Below, in pieces: positions 8,483 to 16,874 of a stretch of DNA of 64,000 bases; the stretch's first letter is position 1, and the number at the start of each line of letters is the position of its first letter. Both the position numbers and the translations under genes were made by a program. The notes beneath the pieces were generated by a model. It did not search any database. It was not told where the DNA came from and was given only the letters and a program-made list of their open reading frames with translations. Where the stretch lies: positions 22,430 through 86,429 of the forward strand of contig JBKJIG010000103.1 in assembly GCA_046598415.1 (NCBI GenBank), given 5' to 3'. This DNA is from VFJZ01 sp046598415. GTDB taxonomy: Bacteria; Actinomycetota; Thermoleophilia; Gaiellales; F1-60-MAGs149.

Positions 8483-9421
8483 ATGCGCGCGGTGGTGCTC
8501 GGACGCGACGGCACGACGGAGCTGCGCGACGTCCCCGTGCCGCACCCCCGTGACGGTGAGATCCTGATCCGCGTGACCGCCGTCGGCCTGTGCGGCTCCG
8601 ACGTGGAAAAGCTCGCCGACGGCACGGGCATCGAGGGATCGGTGCTCGGCCACGAGCTGGCCGGCGTCGTCGCGGGTGGCGCGCTGCCGACCGGCACGCG
8701 GGTCGCGCTCGCCCACCGGGTGCCCTGCGGCGCGTGCGAGGACTGCCTCGCGGGCCACGAGACGTGCTGTCCCCGGTACCGCGCCTCCGGCCTTCGTCCG
8801 GGCGGGTTCGCCGAGCTGCTGGTCGCGCCGGCCGGCCACGTCGGCGTCGTCGTGCTGTCGCTGCCCGACGACGTGTCCGACCTCGCCGGGACGTTCGTCG
8901 AGCCGCTCGGCTGCATCGTCCGCGGCGCGGCCCGGGTGCCGCGGGGCACCGGCGTGGTGGCGGGCTGCGGCGCGGTCGGCCGGCTGTTCGCCCGCGTGCT
9001 GACCGCCCGCGGCGACACCGTGCGCACGATCGATTCCGACCCGGCCCGGCTGATGGCGGCCGCCGAAGACGGCTTCGAGCCCGCCGCCTCCGACGAGCTG
9101 CTCGACTTCGCCGTCGTGACGGCGCCGTCGGCGCTGGACGCGGCGCTGGCGCTGCTGCGCCCGGGTGGCACGTGCCTGGTGTTCGCGGCGCCGGCGACGC
9201 CCGTGCCCGTGCTGCTCGACCGCGTCTACCGCAGCGAGCTGGTGCTGGTCGGCTCGCGCTCCGCCACGCCCGCGTCGCTGCGCGAGGCGCTCGACCTGAT
9301 CGCTTCGGGCCGCGTCCGGGTCGAAGACCTGGTGACCGACGTGCTGCCGCTGGCCGCGTTCGCCGAGGGCCTCGCCCGGTACCGGTCGCGACAGGCGCTG
9401 AAGGTGGTCTTCCGGCCGTGA
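8483..9421 (+). CDS. Zinc-dependent medium-chain dehydrogenase
   Basis: A 312-residue MDR enzyme. The catalytic zinc site reads VGLCGSDVEK, GHELAG and FVEPLG; the structural zinc loop is PCGACEDCLAGHETCC. A short Rossmann part follows with VVAGCGAVGRLFARVL. It is about 30 residues shorter than sorbitol or threonine dehydrogenases. The start at 8483 follows a GGAG; an in-frame ATG at 8465 is an alternative. Its stop overlaps the GTG of a second zinc dehydrogenase, so the two are translated together. The pair probably act on consecutive or related polyol/sugar substrates, which the sequence does not identify. Confidence 0.85.
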   Translation: MRAVVLGRDGTTELRDVPVPHPRDGEILIRVTAVGLCGSDVEKLADGTGIEGSVLGHELAGVVAGGALPTGTRVALAHRVPCGACEDCLAGHETCCPRYRASGLRPGGFAELLVAPAGHVGVVVLSLPDDVSDLAGTFVEPLGCIVRGAARVPRGTGVVAGCGAVGRLFARVLTARGDTVRTIDSDPARLMAAAEDGFEPAASDELLDFAVVTAPSALDAALALLRPGGTCLVFAAPATPVPVLLDRVYRSELVLVGSRSATPASLREALDLIASGRVRVEDLVTDVLPLAAFAEGLARYRSRQALKVVFRP

Positions 9422-10377
9422 CCGGCATGCGCGCGGCCATCTTCCATGGCCCCGGCGACGTGCGGATCGAGACCGTGCCGGTGCCCGAGCCCGGCCCCGG
9501 CGAGGCGCTGATCCGGATCGACGCCGCCCTCACCGACGGCACCGACGCCAAGTGCTACCTCCGCGGCCACCCGGTGCTGCTGGGCGAGACGCCGTCGCCG
9601 TTCGGCCACGAGTATGCCGGTACCGTCGCCGCAGTCGGCGCCGGAACGGCGTTCGCCGTCGGCGACGCCGTCGCCGGCGCCAACTCCGCGCCCTGCGACG
9701 CCTGTACCCGCTGCCTGGCCGACCGCGAGGAGCTCTGCACCGGGCTGTTGCCGCTTCTCAACGGCGCGTACGCCGAGTATCTGCTGGTGCCCGAGCGGAT
9801 CGTGCGCACGAACCTCTACCGGTTGCCCGCGGACGTCGAGGCCGCTGTCGGCGCCATGTGCGAGCCGCTGGCGTGCGCGCTGCACGGCGTCGAGGCGACC
9901 GAGGCGCGAGCCGGTGACCGGGTGTGCGTGCTCGGCCGGGGCGCGCTCGGGCAGATGCTCGCGGCCGCCCTCGCCGCCCGCGGCTGCGACGTCGTCGTGC
10001 TCGGGTCGGCCGACCCCGACCCACCGGCCGCCTTCGACCGCGTGATCGAGGCCGCCGGCCAGCCGGAGGCGTGGGAGCGGGCTATCCGCCTTGCCGCGCC
10101 CGGCGCGACCGTGGTGCTGTTCGGCGGGCTGAGGGCCGGCGTCTCGGTGCCGGTCGACGCCTACCGGCTGCACTACGAGGCGCTCACGCTCCGCGGCGTC
10201 TTCCACCACGCACCGCGCCACGTCCGCGCCGCGCTCGAGCTGGTGCGGCGCGACCCGGCGCCGTTCCGCGCCCTGATCACGCACGAGTTCGCGCTCGCCG
10301 ACGTGGTCGTGCCGCTCGAGATGACCGCGGGCATCCGGCCGCGGGACGGGCTGCTGAAGGCGCTGATCAGGCCGTGA
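9418..10377 (+). CDS. Zinc-dependent dehydrogenase with altered catalytic zinc ligand
   Basis: A 319-residue MDR enzyme starting at the overlapping GTGA, with an ATG at 9427 as alternative. The structural zinc cysteines are present (PCDACTRCLADREELC), as are GHEYAG and CEPLACALHG. The residue that is normally the catalytic-zinc Cys in the Cys-Gly-Thr-Asp motif is Asp (ALTDGTDAKC), while a Cys sits four residues later. Either the metal site uses a different ligand or the subfamily is divergent. It is coupled to the preceding dehydrogenase and its end overlaps a convergent gene by 11 bases. Substrate unknown. Confidence 0.82.
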   Translation: MTGMRAAIFHGPGDVRIETVPVPEPGPGEALIRIDAALTDGTDAKCYLRGHPVLLGETPSPFGHEYAGTVAAVGAGTAFAVGDAVAGANSAPCDACTRCLADREELCTGLLPLLNGAYAEYLLVPERIVRTNLYRLPADVEAAVGAMCEPLACALHGVEATEARAGDRVCVLGRGALGQMLAAALAARGCDVVVLGSADPDPPAAFDRVIEAAGQPEAWERAIRLAAPGATVVLFGGLRAGVSVPVDAYRLHYEALTLRGVFHHAPRHVRAALELVRRDPAPFRALITHEFALADVVVPLEMTAGIRPRDGLLKALIRP

Positions 10378-11398
10378 GGGCGGCGTGGGCCGCTTCCCAC
10401 TCCTCGAGCTCGGGCGTGAAGTAGCGTAGGCGGGTCTTCTTGTACTCGCGCGTCGAGTAGAGCACGTCGTACTCGGTCAGCCCGGTCTCCTCCGAGATGG
10501 CCTGCAGCACCGCCTCGCACTCGGCCTTGTCGCGGCCGTGCGTCATCGAGAACAGCCGGTAGGGCCAGTCGGAGTAGGTAGGCCGCTGGTAGCAGTGCGA
10601 CACGCCGCGGAAGCTCGCCATCACCTGGCCGAGCTCCTCGACCCGGTCCTCGTCGACGATCCACACGCCCATGCCGTTCTGGACGAACCCGGCGTTGCGG
10701 TGGTTGAGGACGGCGGCGAAGCGCCGCATCTGCCCGGTGGCGAGGAACCGCTCGCCCGCCTCGAGCAACTCCTGCTGCGTGAAGCCGTACGGCTCGGCCA
10801 CGACGCCGAGCGGCTCGGACACGGCCGGCAGATCGGTCTGCAGCGCGCGGATGGCGGCGATGTCGCGGTCGCTGAGACTCGACGGATCGGGCGGTTTGGA
10901 CGAGGGCTCGCGCCGCGACTTCTTGGCGGCCGGATCGCGATCGCCCTTCATGTCGAGGTCGACGCCGATCTTGAAGAACTTGATGGCCGGCAGCGGTCTG
11001 ATCGACTCGACGTTCGCGAGCTTGCCGAGCAGGTCGACCGTCGCGTCCATGCCGATCTGCGAGTTGGGCGGCACCGCGATCGTGAACCAGATGTCGAAGT
11101 GGTGGTCGCGCCGGTAGTTGTGCGTCACGCCCGGATGCGACGAGAACACCGCGGCCGTCACGTCGGACGTGTCGTCGCGCGAGCGGACCGCGATCAGCTG
11201 GCTCGTGTAGCCGAGCCGGCGCGTGTCGAAGATCGCCGACATCTGCCGCACGACGCCTTCGCCGCGCAGCCGGTCGATGCGCTCGAGGATCTCGTCCTCC
11301 GGCATCCCGATCCGGTCGCCGAGCGCCGCGAACGGGCGCACGACGAGCGGGAGATCGTTCTGAAGCTCATCCAGGAGAAGTCGGTCGCGGTCGTCCAT
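10367..11398 (-). CDS. Siroheme decarboxylase, fused AhbA-AhbB type
   Basis: This 343-residue protein contains two Lrp/AsnC-like halves (about 1-150 and 190-340) joined by a Lys/Ser/Pro-rich linker. Each half has a winged-helix start (ILERIDRLRGEGVVRQMSAIFD; LEAGERFLATGQMRRFAAVLNHR) followed by a ferredoxin-like domain with HNYRRDHHFDIWF or CYQRPTYSDWPYRLF. Those His/Tyr/Arg and Tyr/Arg clusters are the substrate-binding signatures of AhbA and AhbB/NirDLGH, which remove two acetate carboxyls from siroheme to give didecarboxysiroheme for heme or heme d1. A DNA-binding Lrp role is less likely because two degenerate HTH halves are fused. It is divergent from two c-type cytochrome genes. Confidence 0.82.
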   Translation of the reverse strand: MDDRDRLLLDELQNDLPLVVRPFAALGDRIGMPEDEILERIDRLRGEGVVRQMSAIFDTRRLGYTSQLIAVRSRDDTSDVTAAVFSSHPGVTHNYRRDHHFDIWFTIAVPPNSQIGMDATVDLLGKLANVESIRPLPAIKFFKIGVDLDMKGDRDPAAKKSRREPSSKPPDPSSLSDRDIAAIRALQTDLPAVSEPLGVVAEPYGFTQQELLEAGERFLATGQMRRFAAVLNHRNAGFVQNGMGVWIVDEDRVEELGQVMASFRGVSHCYQRPTYSDWPYRLFSMTHGRDKAECEAVLQAISEETGLTEYDVLYSTREYKKTRLRYFTPELEEWEAAHAALTA

Positions 11399-11419
11399 CG
11401 ATCACGCAGTGTCGCAGAA

Positions 11420-11435
11420 ATTCGGCTTTCCGAAT
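11420..11435. promoter_or_regulatory. Inverted repeat in the divergent spacer of ahbAB-like and cytochrome genes
   Basis: ATTCGG-CTTT-CCGAAT is a perfect 6+6 base inverted repeat in the 104-base spacer. It could be an operator or a short hairpin in the decarboxylase leader. No regulator is encoded nearby, so the assignment is weak. Confidence 0.35.
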
Positions 11436-11502
11436 CCATGTCGAACGCTGGAATCGACTGGTAGTCTCTGCCACCAGTGGATTCTGAAGGGGAGACCAGC
11501 CC

Positions 11503-11919
11503 GTGAGAAAGCGCGTTCTCGTCGCAGCACTGCTCGCCGGTGTCTGCAGCCTCGGAGTCGCCGCCTGTGGCGGCAGCAGCGGCGGCGGCAAGACGACGAC
11601 CCCAGCCCTGGCCACCACGGACGCGCCCGCTGCCTCGACGGAGGCTGCGACCACGGAGGCAGCCACCACCCAGGCCGCCGGAGGCGACGCCGCCGGCAAG
11701 GCGGTGTTCACCGCCAACTGCAGCGGCTGCCACACGCTCGCCGACGCGGCCGCCAGCGGCGCCGTCGGCCCGAACCTCGACGACCTGAAGCCCGACGAGG
11801 CAAAGGTCAAGACCCAGGTCGAGAACGGCGGCGGCCCGATGCCGGCGTTCAAGGGCACGCTCTCCGACGCGGAGATCGCGAGCGTCGCGGCCTACGTCGC
11901 CTCGGTCGCCGGCGCGTAG
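11503..11919 (+). CDS. Class I c-type cytochrome, lipoprotein
   Basis: 138 residues with a lipoprotein signal (LGVAAC, lipid-bearing Cys22), an Ala/Thr-rich linker of about 40 residues and a small cytochrome domain with heme motif C73-S-G-C76-H77. The axial ligand is probably the Met in GGPMPAFKG. It would be anchored on the outer face of the membrane and carry electrons to or from respiratory enzymes. The GTG start is preceded by AAGGGGAG eight bases upstream. A paralogue follows 93 bases later. The gene diverges from a siroheme decarboxylase, which makes a heme-related theme plausible. Confidence 0.9.
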   Translation: MRKRVLVAALLAGVCSLGVAACGGSSGGGKTTTPALATTDAPAASTEAATTEAATTQAAGGDAAGKAVFTANCSGCHTLADAAASGAVGPNLDDLKPDEAKVKTQVENGGGPMPAFKGTLSDAEIASVAAYVASVAGA

Positions 11920-11939
11920 GCCGACCGACCCGTTCGTCT

Positions 11940-11957
11940 CACGGGGCTCCGCCCGTG
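11940..11957 (+). terminator. Hairpin after first cytochrome gene
   Basis: CACGGG-gctccg-CCCGTG forms a 6-base stem 20 bases after the stop. There is no T-run, so it could be an attenuator or mRNA-stabilising hairpin rather than a strong terminator. Confidence 0.4.
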
Positions 11958-12012
11958 CGCCATGCGGAGGCCCTGTTGCTACCATCAATCGGCCTCGCAC
12001 CGCGAAACTCGG

Positions 12013-12534
12013 ATGATCATGCGCCCTCGCCTCGCCCCGTTCGCCGCTCTTCTCGCCCTCGTAGGCCTCGCCTTCGGCGTCGCCGCCTGCGGTGGGTCCG
12101 ACACGCCGAACGGCACCGTCGCCGGAACGATCACGATCGGCACCGACCAGGTCGTCACTGTCGGCGCCGGCGATGGCGCACCGGCCGGCACGGCTGCGAC
12201 CACCGGCACTGATACCGCTGCAGCCACCGGCACTGACACGGGTGCGGCCACCGGCACCGGCGCCTCGACCGACACCGGCGCGGCGCCCGCCACGGGTGAC
12301 GCTGCCGCCGGCAAGGCCGTGTTCACCGCCAACTGCGGCGGCTGCCACACGCTCGCCGACGCCGGCACCTCGGGCGCCGTCGGGCCGAACCTCGACCAGG
12401 TCAAGCCCGATGCGGCGCTGGTCACGGACCGGGTCACGAACGGCAAGGGCGTCATGCCCCCGTTCAAGGGCACGATCTCCGACCCGGACATCGCGAACGT
12501 CGCGGCGTACGTGTCATCCGTCGCCGGCAAGTAG
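12013..12534 (+). CDS. Class I c-type cytochrome, lipoprotein, tandem paralogue
   Basis: 173 residues: a lipobox (FGVAAC, Cys26), a long linker of Thr/Gly/Ala/Asp repeats (units like ATGTDTG) and a cytochrome domain with CGGCH and a probable axial Met in GVMPPFKG. The domain shares long identical stretches with the upstream cytochrome (GKAVFTANC, GCHTLADA, SGAVGPNLD), so the pair arose by duplication; the linkers differ in length and composition. The start could be ATG 12013 or 12019. The stop shares a base with the GTG of the following phosphatase. Confidence 0.9.
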   Translation: MIMRPRLAPFAALLALVGLAFGVAACGGSDTPNGTVAGTITIGTDQVVTVGAGDGAPAGTAATTGTDTAAATGTDTGAATGTGASTDTGAAPATGDAAAGKAVFTANCGGCHTLADAGTSGAVGPNLDQVKPDAALVTDRVTNGKGVMPPFKGTISDPDIANVAAYVSSVAGK

Positions 12535-13358
12535 TGCAGCTGCCGGCCGGGCTCGATCCCGCCAACCTGCGAGCCGCGTTCCTCGACCTCGACGGCACGG
12601 TCCTGCACGAGGCGCAGGCTCTGCCCACCGCAGCGGCCGCAATCGCGCGGCTGCAGGAGACGGGCGTGCAGTGCATCATCGCCACGGGCCGCATGCTCAC
12701 CAGCGCGCTGAAGGTGGCGGCGCAGCTCGGGATCGCGTCGCCCGTTGTCTGCTACCAGGGAGCGATGGTCGGATCGGCTGAGGGTGAGATCCTCCGCCAC
12801 GACCCGCTCGACATCCCCACGGCGCGCGAGCTGCTGATCGAGATCGAGGCGGCCGGCTACGACCCGGTCGCGTTCATCGACGAGCACGTCTACGTCGCGC
12901 ACGAGTCGGAGACGGCGCACACCTACTCCCGAAACGCCGGCGTCGGCTACCGCGTGGTCGGCGACCTCGCGAACTGGCTGCCGGCGCCGCCCACGAAGCT
13001 CGTCACGTGGGGCGAGCCGAACGAGATGAGCGCCCTGCGCGACGCGCTGGCGCCCCGCTACGGCGACCGCGCGTTCATCGCGAAGAGCCTGCCGTACTAC
13101 CTCGAGATGGCAGCGGCCGGCATATCGAAGGCCACCGGTGCCGAGTATGCCTGCGAGCTGCTCGGCATCACGAGCGCCGAGTGCATCGCCTTCGGCGATG
13201 GTGAGAACGACATCGAGCTGCTCGACTGGGCCGGCTTCGGCGTGGCCGTGGCCGAGGGCTTCGAGCCGCTCGCGCTGCACGCCGACTGGGTCTGTCCGCC
13301 GCTGCACGAGGACGGCGTGCCGCGGGTCCTCAACGCCATCGCGGCCGCGCGCAGCTAA
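12534..13358 (+). CDS. HAD-superfamily phosphatase, Cof type
   Basis: 274 residues. Motif I is FLDLDGTVL, motif II ATGR, the motif III lysine is likely in GISKATGAEYAC, and motif IV is GDGENDIELL. A C2B-type cap lies between about residues 80 and 190. Such Cof proteins dephosphorylate sugar phosphates, FMN or PLP in the cytoplasm; the substrate is not deducible. The GTG start overlaps the last base of the cytochrome stop. The gene ends one base before a foldback repeat, with serS beyond it. Confidence 0.88.
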   Translation: MQLPAGLDPANLRAAFLDLDGTVLHEAQALPTAAAAIARLQETGVQCIIATGRMLTSALKVAAQLGIASPVVCYQGAMVGSAEGEILRHDPLDIPTARELLIEIEAAGYDPVAFIDEHVYVAHESETAHTYSRNAGVGYRVVGDLANWLPAPPTKLVTWGEPNEMSALRDALAPRYGDRAFIAKSLPYYLEMAAAGISKATGAEYACELLGITSAECIAFGDGENDIELLDWAGFGVAVAEGFEPLALHADWVCPPLHEDGVPRVLNAIAAARS

Positions 13359-13359
13359 A

Positions 13360-13420
13360 GGTTCGAGGTGGGGCCTCGGGCCCGCCTCCGCGGGTGTGCG
13401 GGCGAGATCCACATCAAGCC
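13360..13420. repeat. Intergenic foldback repeat, copy A
   Basis: A 61-base element whose ends, GGTTCGAGGTGG and CCACATCAAGCC, are imperfect inverted repeats (9 of 12 paired). Inside, CTCGGGCCCGC pairs with GCGGGCGAG. It starts two bases after the phosphatase stop, and serS begins 26 bases after its end. Related copies lie at about 26776 and 29919. Confidence 0.7.
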
Positions 13421-13445
13421 TCCAGCACTCCTCTAGGATTCGGAC

Positions 13446-14735
13446 ATGCTCGACGCGAAGCTCCTGCGTAGCGATCCGGACGGCCTCCGCACGGCACTCG
13501 CGCGGCGTGGCGCCGACGGCATGCTGGACGAGGCGATCGCGCTCGACGAACAGCGCCGGTCGCTGCAAACCCTGGTGGACGAGCTGCGCGGCCGCCGGAA
13601 CACCGTGTCGGCCACCATCGGCGACGCCATGAAGCGCGCGCAGGACGACCCCGCCGCCGGCGCCATCGCCGAACGGGCCCGGGCCGAGGTGCGCGAGCTG
13701 AAGACGGATCTCGACCGCCTCGAAGGCGAGCTGACCGAGACCGGGGCGAGGTTCGAGACCGCGATGCTGCAGCTGCCGAACCTGCCACATCCCTCCTCCC
13801 CGCTCGGCGACCGCGAGGAGGACGCCGAGGTCGTCAAGATCGTCGGCGAGCAGCCGCAATTCGGGTTCGAGCCGCGCGACCACCTCGCGATCGCCGGCCG
13901 CTGGATCGACATGGAGCGCGGCGCGCGCACATCGGGCTCGCGGTTCCCGTACCTCATGGGCGACATCGCGGTGCTGTGGATGGCGCTCTCGCGCTACGCG
14001 ATCGACACCCTGCGCGGCAAGGGCCTGATCCCGGTCAACCCGCCGGTGCTGGTGCGCCGCGAGGCCCTGGTCGGGACCGGGTTCCTCCCCGGCGACGAGG
14101 CGCAGATCTACCGCGTCCCCGAGGACGAGCTCTATCTGGTGGGCACCTCCGAGGTGTCCCTGGCGGCGCTGCACCTCGGGGAGATCCTGCCCGAGGAGGA
14201 CCTGCCCCTCAGGTACTGCGGCATCTCCACGTGCTACCGGCGCGAGGCCGGCGCCGCGGGCCGCGACACACGCGGCATCTTCCGCACGCACCAGTTCGAG
14301 AAGGTGGAGATGTTCTCGTTCTGCCACCCCGATCGGTCCTGGGAGGAGCACGACTGGCTGCTCGACGTCGAGGAGGAGATCGCGCAGGCGCTCGGCTTCC
14401 ACTATCGCGTCGTCAACGTCGCGGCTGGCGATCTCGGCAATCCCGCCGCGAAGAAGTACGACATCGAGGTGTGGCTGGCGGGCCAGGGCCGCTACCGCGA
14501 GCTGACCAGCTGCTCGAACACGACCGACTACCAGGCGCGCCGGCTCGACTGCCGGATGCGTTCCGAGAGCGGCGGGCTGCGCACCGTCCACACGCTGAAC
14601 GGCACCGCCGTCACGTCGTCGCGGACCGTGATCGGCGTGCTCGAGACGCACCAGCGCGAGGACGGCTCGGTCGCGGTGCCCGAGGTGCTGCAGCGGTACG
14701 GGCTGCCCGCGGTGCTCGGCCCGTACTCCGCGTAG
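13446..14735 (+). CDS. serS: Serine--tRNA ligase
   Basis: 429 residues, the usual bacterial length. An N-terminal two-helix coiled-coil arm (about 25-105) contacts the long variable arm of tRNA-Ser. The class II catalytic core follows, with motif 2 around YCGISTCYRREAG and the loop DTRGIFRTHQFEKVEMF, the serine-site ELTSCSNTTDYQARR, and motif 3 within VIGVLETHQREDGS. It charges tRNA-Ser in the cytoplasm. Three tRNA-Ser genes with different anticodons lie elsewhere in the window. Confidence 0.97.
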   Translation: MLDAKLLRSDPDGLRTALARRGADGMLDEAIALDEQRRSLQTLVDELRGRRNTVSATIGDAMKRAQDDPAAGAIAERARAEVRELKTDLDRLEGELTETGARFETAMLQLPNLPHPSSPLGDREEDAEVVKIVGEQPQFGFEPRDHLAIAGRWIDMERGARTSGSRFPYLMGDIAVLWMALSRYAIDTLRGKGLIPVNPPVLVRREALVGTGFLPGDEAQIYRVPEDELYLVGTSEVSLAALHLGEILPEEDLPLRYCGISTCYRREAGAAGRDTRGIFRTHQFEKVEMFSFCHPDRSWEEHDWLLDVEEEIAQALGFHYRVVNVAAGDLGNPAAKKYDIEVWLAGQGRYRELTSCSNTTDYQARRLDCRMRSESGGLRTVHTLNGTAVTSSRTVIGVLETHQREDGSVAVPEVLQRYGLPAVLGPYSA

Positions 14736-14739
14736 ACCG

Positions 14740-14976
14740 CTACTCGTCCAGCTCGAGCGCGCCGGCGTTGCCGACGACGATCTCGCCGACGTCGCGGACG
14801 TTGACCACCAGCAACTCGCCGTCCGGCTGATGGACGACGCGGATGACGCGACCGCGCTCGCCCTTCTTGATCGTGAGCCCGCGGCCGGTCTTCACGCCCG
14901 TCGCGAAGCGCACCTGCCGGCCGACCAGATCCTTGGCCTCGGCGGCCGAGTAGTTGTTCTTCGTGAAGAGGGGCAT
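14740..14976 (-). CDS. Small conserved protein of unknown function, KOW/SH3-like barrel
   Basis: 78 residues from ATG 14976 (an in-frame ATG at 14991 is possible). The composition is that of a small beta barrel: DLVGRQVRFA, LTIKKGERGRVIRVV, ELLVVNVRDVGEIVV. Alternating hydrophobic residues and glycines resemble KOW- or SH3-like nucleic-acid-binding domains, but I do not recognise the family. It is convergent with serS, 4 bases away, and divergent from the DUF294 protein. Confidence 0.65.
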   Translation of the reverse strand: MPLFTKNNYSAAEAKDLVGRQVRFATGVKTGRGLTIKKGERGRVIRVVHQPDGELLVVNVRDVGEIVVGNAGALELDE

Positions 14977-15038
14977 GACCGAAGCATGCACCGGTGCACG
15001 CGAAAGCGCGCCGGGGCCACACGGTACGATCGATCGTC

Positions 15039-16874
15039 GTGCACGACATCGCGGAGTTCCTCGCCACCGTCACACCCTTCGACACGCTCGGGACGGAGGA
15101 TCTCGAGGCGGTTGCGGCGCAGGCGCAGATCGAGTTCTTCGCCGCCGGCGCGATCATCGTGGCGCAGGGCGCGGCGCCGCTCGATGCCGTGCGCGTCGTG
15201 CGGCGCGGCGGGGTCGAGGTGGTCGTCGACGAGGCGGTGATCGACCTGCTCGGCGAGGGCGACGTGCTGGGCTACGCCTCGATGCTGGCCGGGCTGCCGG
15301 CGACGGTCGGCTTCAGGGCCGCGGAGGACACGCTCGCCTACCGCCTGCCGGAGAAGGCGGTTCGCGAGCTGTTCGCCCGCCCGGAAGGGGTGCGCTACGT
15401 CGTCCGCCAGCTGGACGCGTTCGACCAGCAGCGGCTCGACGCTCCGCGGCACGTCGACAACGCCCAGCGCCCGGTCGGGACGCTGCTGCACCGGCCCGCG
15501 CTGCTGTGCGATCCGGATACGCCTGTGCGCGAGGCCGCCCGCCAGGCGACGACCGCGGGCTCCTCATCGATCGTCGTGCCGCTGGCCGACGGCGCGCTCG
15601 GCATCGTCACCGACCGCGACCTGCGCAGCCGCGTCGTGGCCGCCGGCCTGGACGGCGACACGCCGCTGCGCGAAGTCATGTCGGCGCCGGCGTACACCGT
15701 GACCGCGGGCCAGCTCGGCTCCGAGGTGCTGCTCGACATGCTCGACCGCGGCGTGCGGCACTTCCCGGTGCTGTCGTCGACCGGTCAGGTGGTGGGCGTC
15801 GTGTCGGACAGCGAGCTGCTGGCGGTCGAACGCCAGACGCCGTTTCACCTGCGCATCGCGATCGCCCGCGCCACGTGCAGCGAGGCGGTCGAGGCGATCA
15901 TCCGCCAGCTGCCCGCGACCACCATCGCGCTGCACGACGCACGGGTGGCGCCGGCGGCCATCTCGGGCACGCTCACCGTGGTGCTCGATGCCGCGCTCCG
16001 GCGCCTGCTCGACCTTGCCGTGGCCGAGGAGGGGACGCCGCCGTACCCGTTCACCTGGCTGGCGCTGGGCAGCCACGCGCGCCGCGAGGTGGTGCCGTCG
16101 AGCGATCTCGACTCGGCCATCGCGTGGGTGGGCGACGACGAGGATCCGGCCATGCGGGCGTACGTCGCCCGGGTCGCCGGCCGCGTCGCGGACGCCATGG
16201 CGCGCGGCGGCGTGCGGCCGTGCGAGGAGGGCGCGTCGGCGTCGAGCCCGGCCTTCGCCCGCTCGCTCGACTCGTGGCTGCAGGCGGTCGCGAGCTGGCA
16301 GGATGATCCGACTCGGCCGCAGGCGCTGATGCTGGCGTCCGTGATCGCCGAGGCCCAGCCGGTCTGGGGCATGCACGAGGGCGCGCCGATGGTGGCGGCG
16401 TTCCGCAACGCCCGCCGGCACCCGCAGCTGCTGCGCGGCCTGGCGCGCCTGGCGCTGGTGCACCGGCCGCCGACCGGGTTCCTGCGCGACATCGTCGTCG
16501 AGGACTCCGGTGAGCACGCGGGACGACTCGACCTGAAGCGGGGCGGCCTGCTGCCGATCGTCGACCTGGCCCGGTATGCCGGGCTCGCGACCGGCGTGAC
16601 GTCGGCGACGACGCGCGATCGCCTGCGGACGGCCGCAACCGCCGGCACGTTGCCGACGGAGGACGCGCGCACGCTCGGGTCGGCCTTCGACCTGATCTGC
16701 GACCTGCGGCTCACGCACCAGGTGGAGCAACTGCGGGCCGGGCGGGCGCCGGACGACCACCTTGACCCGGCGACCCTCGACCGGCTCACCCGGAGCTACC
16801 TGCGCGATGCGTTCCGCGCGATCTCGAAGGTGCAGAGGCGCATCGCGAGCGACCTCGACCTGCGCCTGCGATGA
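15039..16874 (+). CDS. cNMP-binding/CBS/DUF294 nucleotidyltransferase-like protein
   Basis: 611 residues from GTG 15039; ATG 14994 is an alternative. Order: a cyclic-nucleotide-binding fold (about 1-110), two CBS motifs (about 145-265, e.g. GIVTDRDLRSRVV and GVVSDSELLAVE), a DUF294 nucleotidyltransferase core with WLALGSHARREVVPSSDLD (GSxxR...SDxD as in GlnD), and a helical DUF294 C-terminal domain. The family is thought to move nucleotidyl groups under control of adenine-nucleotide sensors; substrate and messenger are not established. Its stop overlaps the start of a DnaQ-like exonuclease (ATGA), a coupling I recall from distant bacteria such as Pseudomonas. Confidence 0.88.
   Translation: MHDIAEFLATVTPFDTLGTEDLEAVAAQAQIEFFAAGAIIVAQGAAPLDAVRVVRRGGVEVVVDEAVIDLLGEGDVLGYASMLAGLPATVGFRAAEDTLAYRLPEKAVRELFARPEGVRYVVRQLDAFDQQRLDAPRHVDNAQRPVGTLLHRPALLCDPDTPVREAARQATTAGSSSIVVPLADGALGIVTDRDLRSRVVAAGLDGDTPLREVMSAPAYTVTAGQLGSEVLLDMLDRGVRHFPVLSSTGQVVGVVSDSELLAVERQTPFHLRIAIARATCSEAVEAIIRQLPATTIALHDARVAPAAISGTLTVVLDAALRRLLDLAVAEEGTPPYPFTWLALGSHARREVVPSSDLDSAIAWVGDDEDPAMRAYVARVAGRVADAMARGGVRPCEEGASASSPAFARSLDSWLQAVASWQDDPTRPQALMLASVIAEAQPVWGMHEGAPMVAAFRNARRHPQLLRGLARLALVHRPPTGFLRDIVVEDSGEHAGRLDLKRGGLLPIVDLARYAGLATGVTSATTRDRLRTAATAGTLPTEDARTLGSAFDLICDLRLTHQVEQLRAGRAPDDHLDPATLDRLTRSYLRDAFRAISKVQRRIASDLDLRLR

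Noticed and set aside
10367..11398. Reading the fused Lrp-like protein as a transcription factor.
   Set aside because: Two halves with the HNYRR and CYQRP-type signatures fit siroheme decarboxylase better than a DNA-binding Lrp, though binding activity is not excluded.
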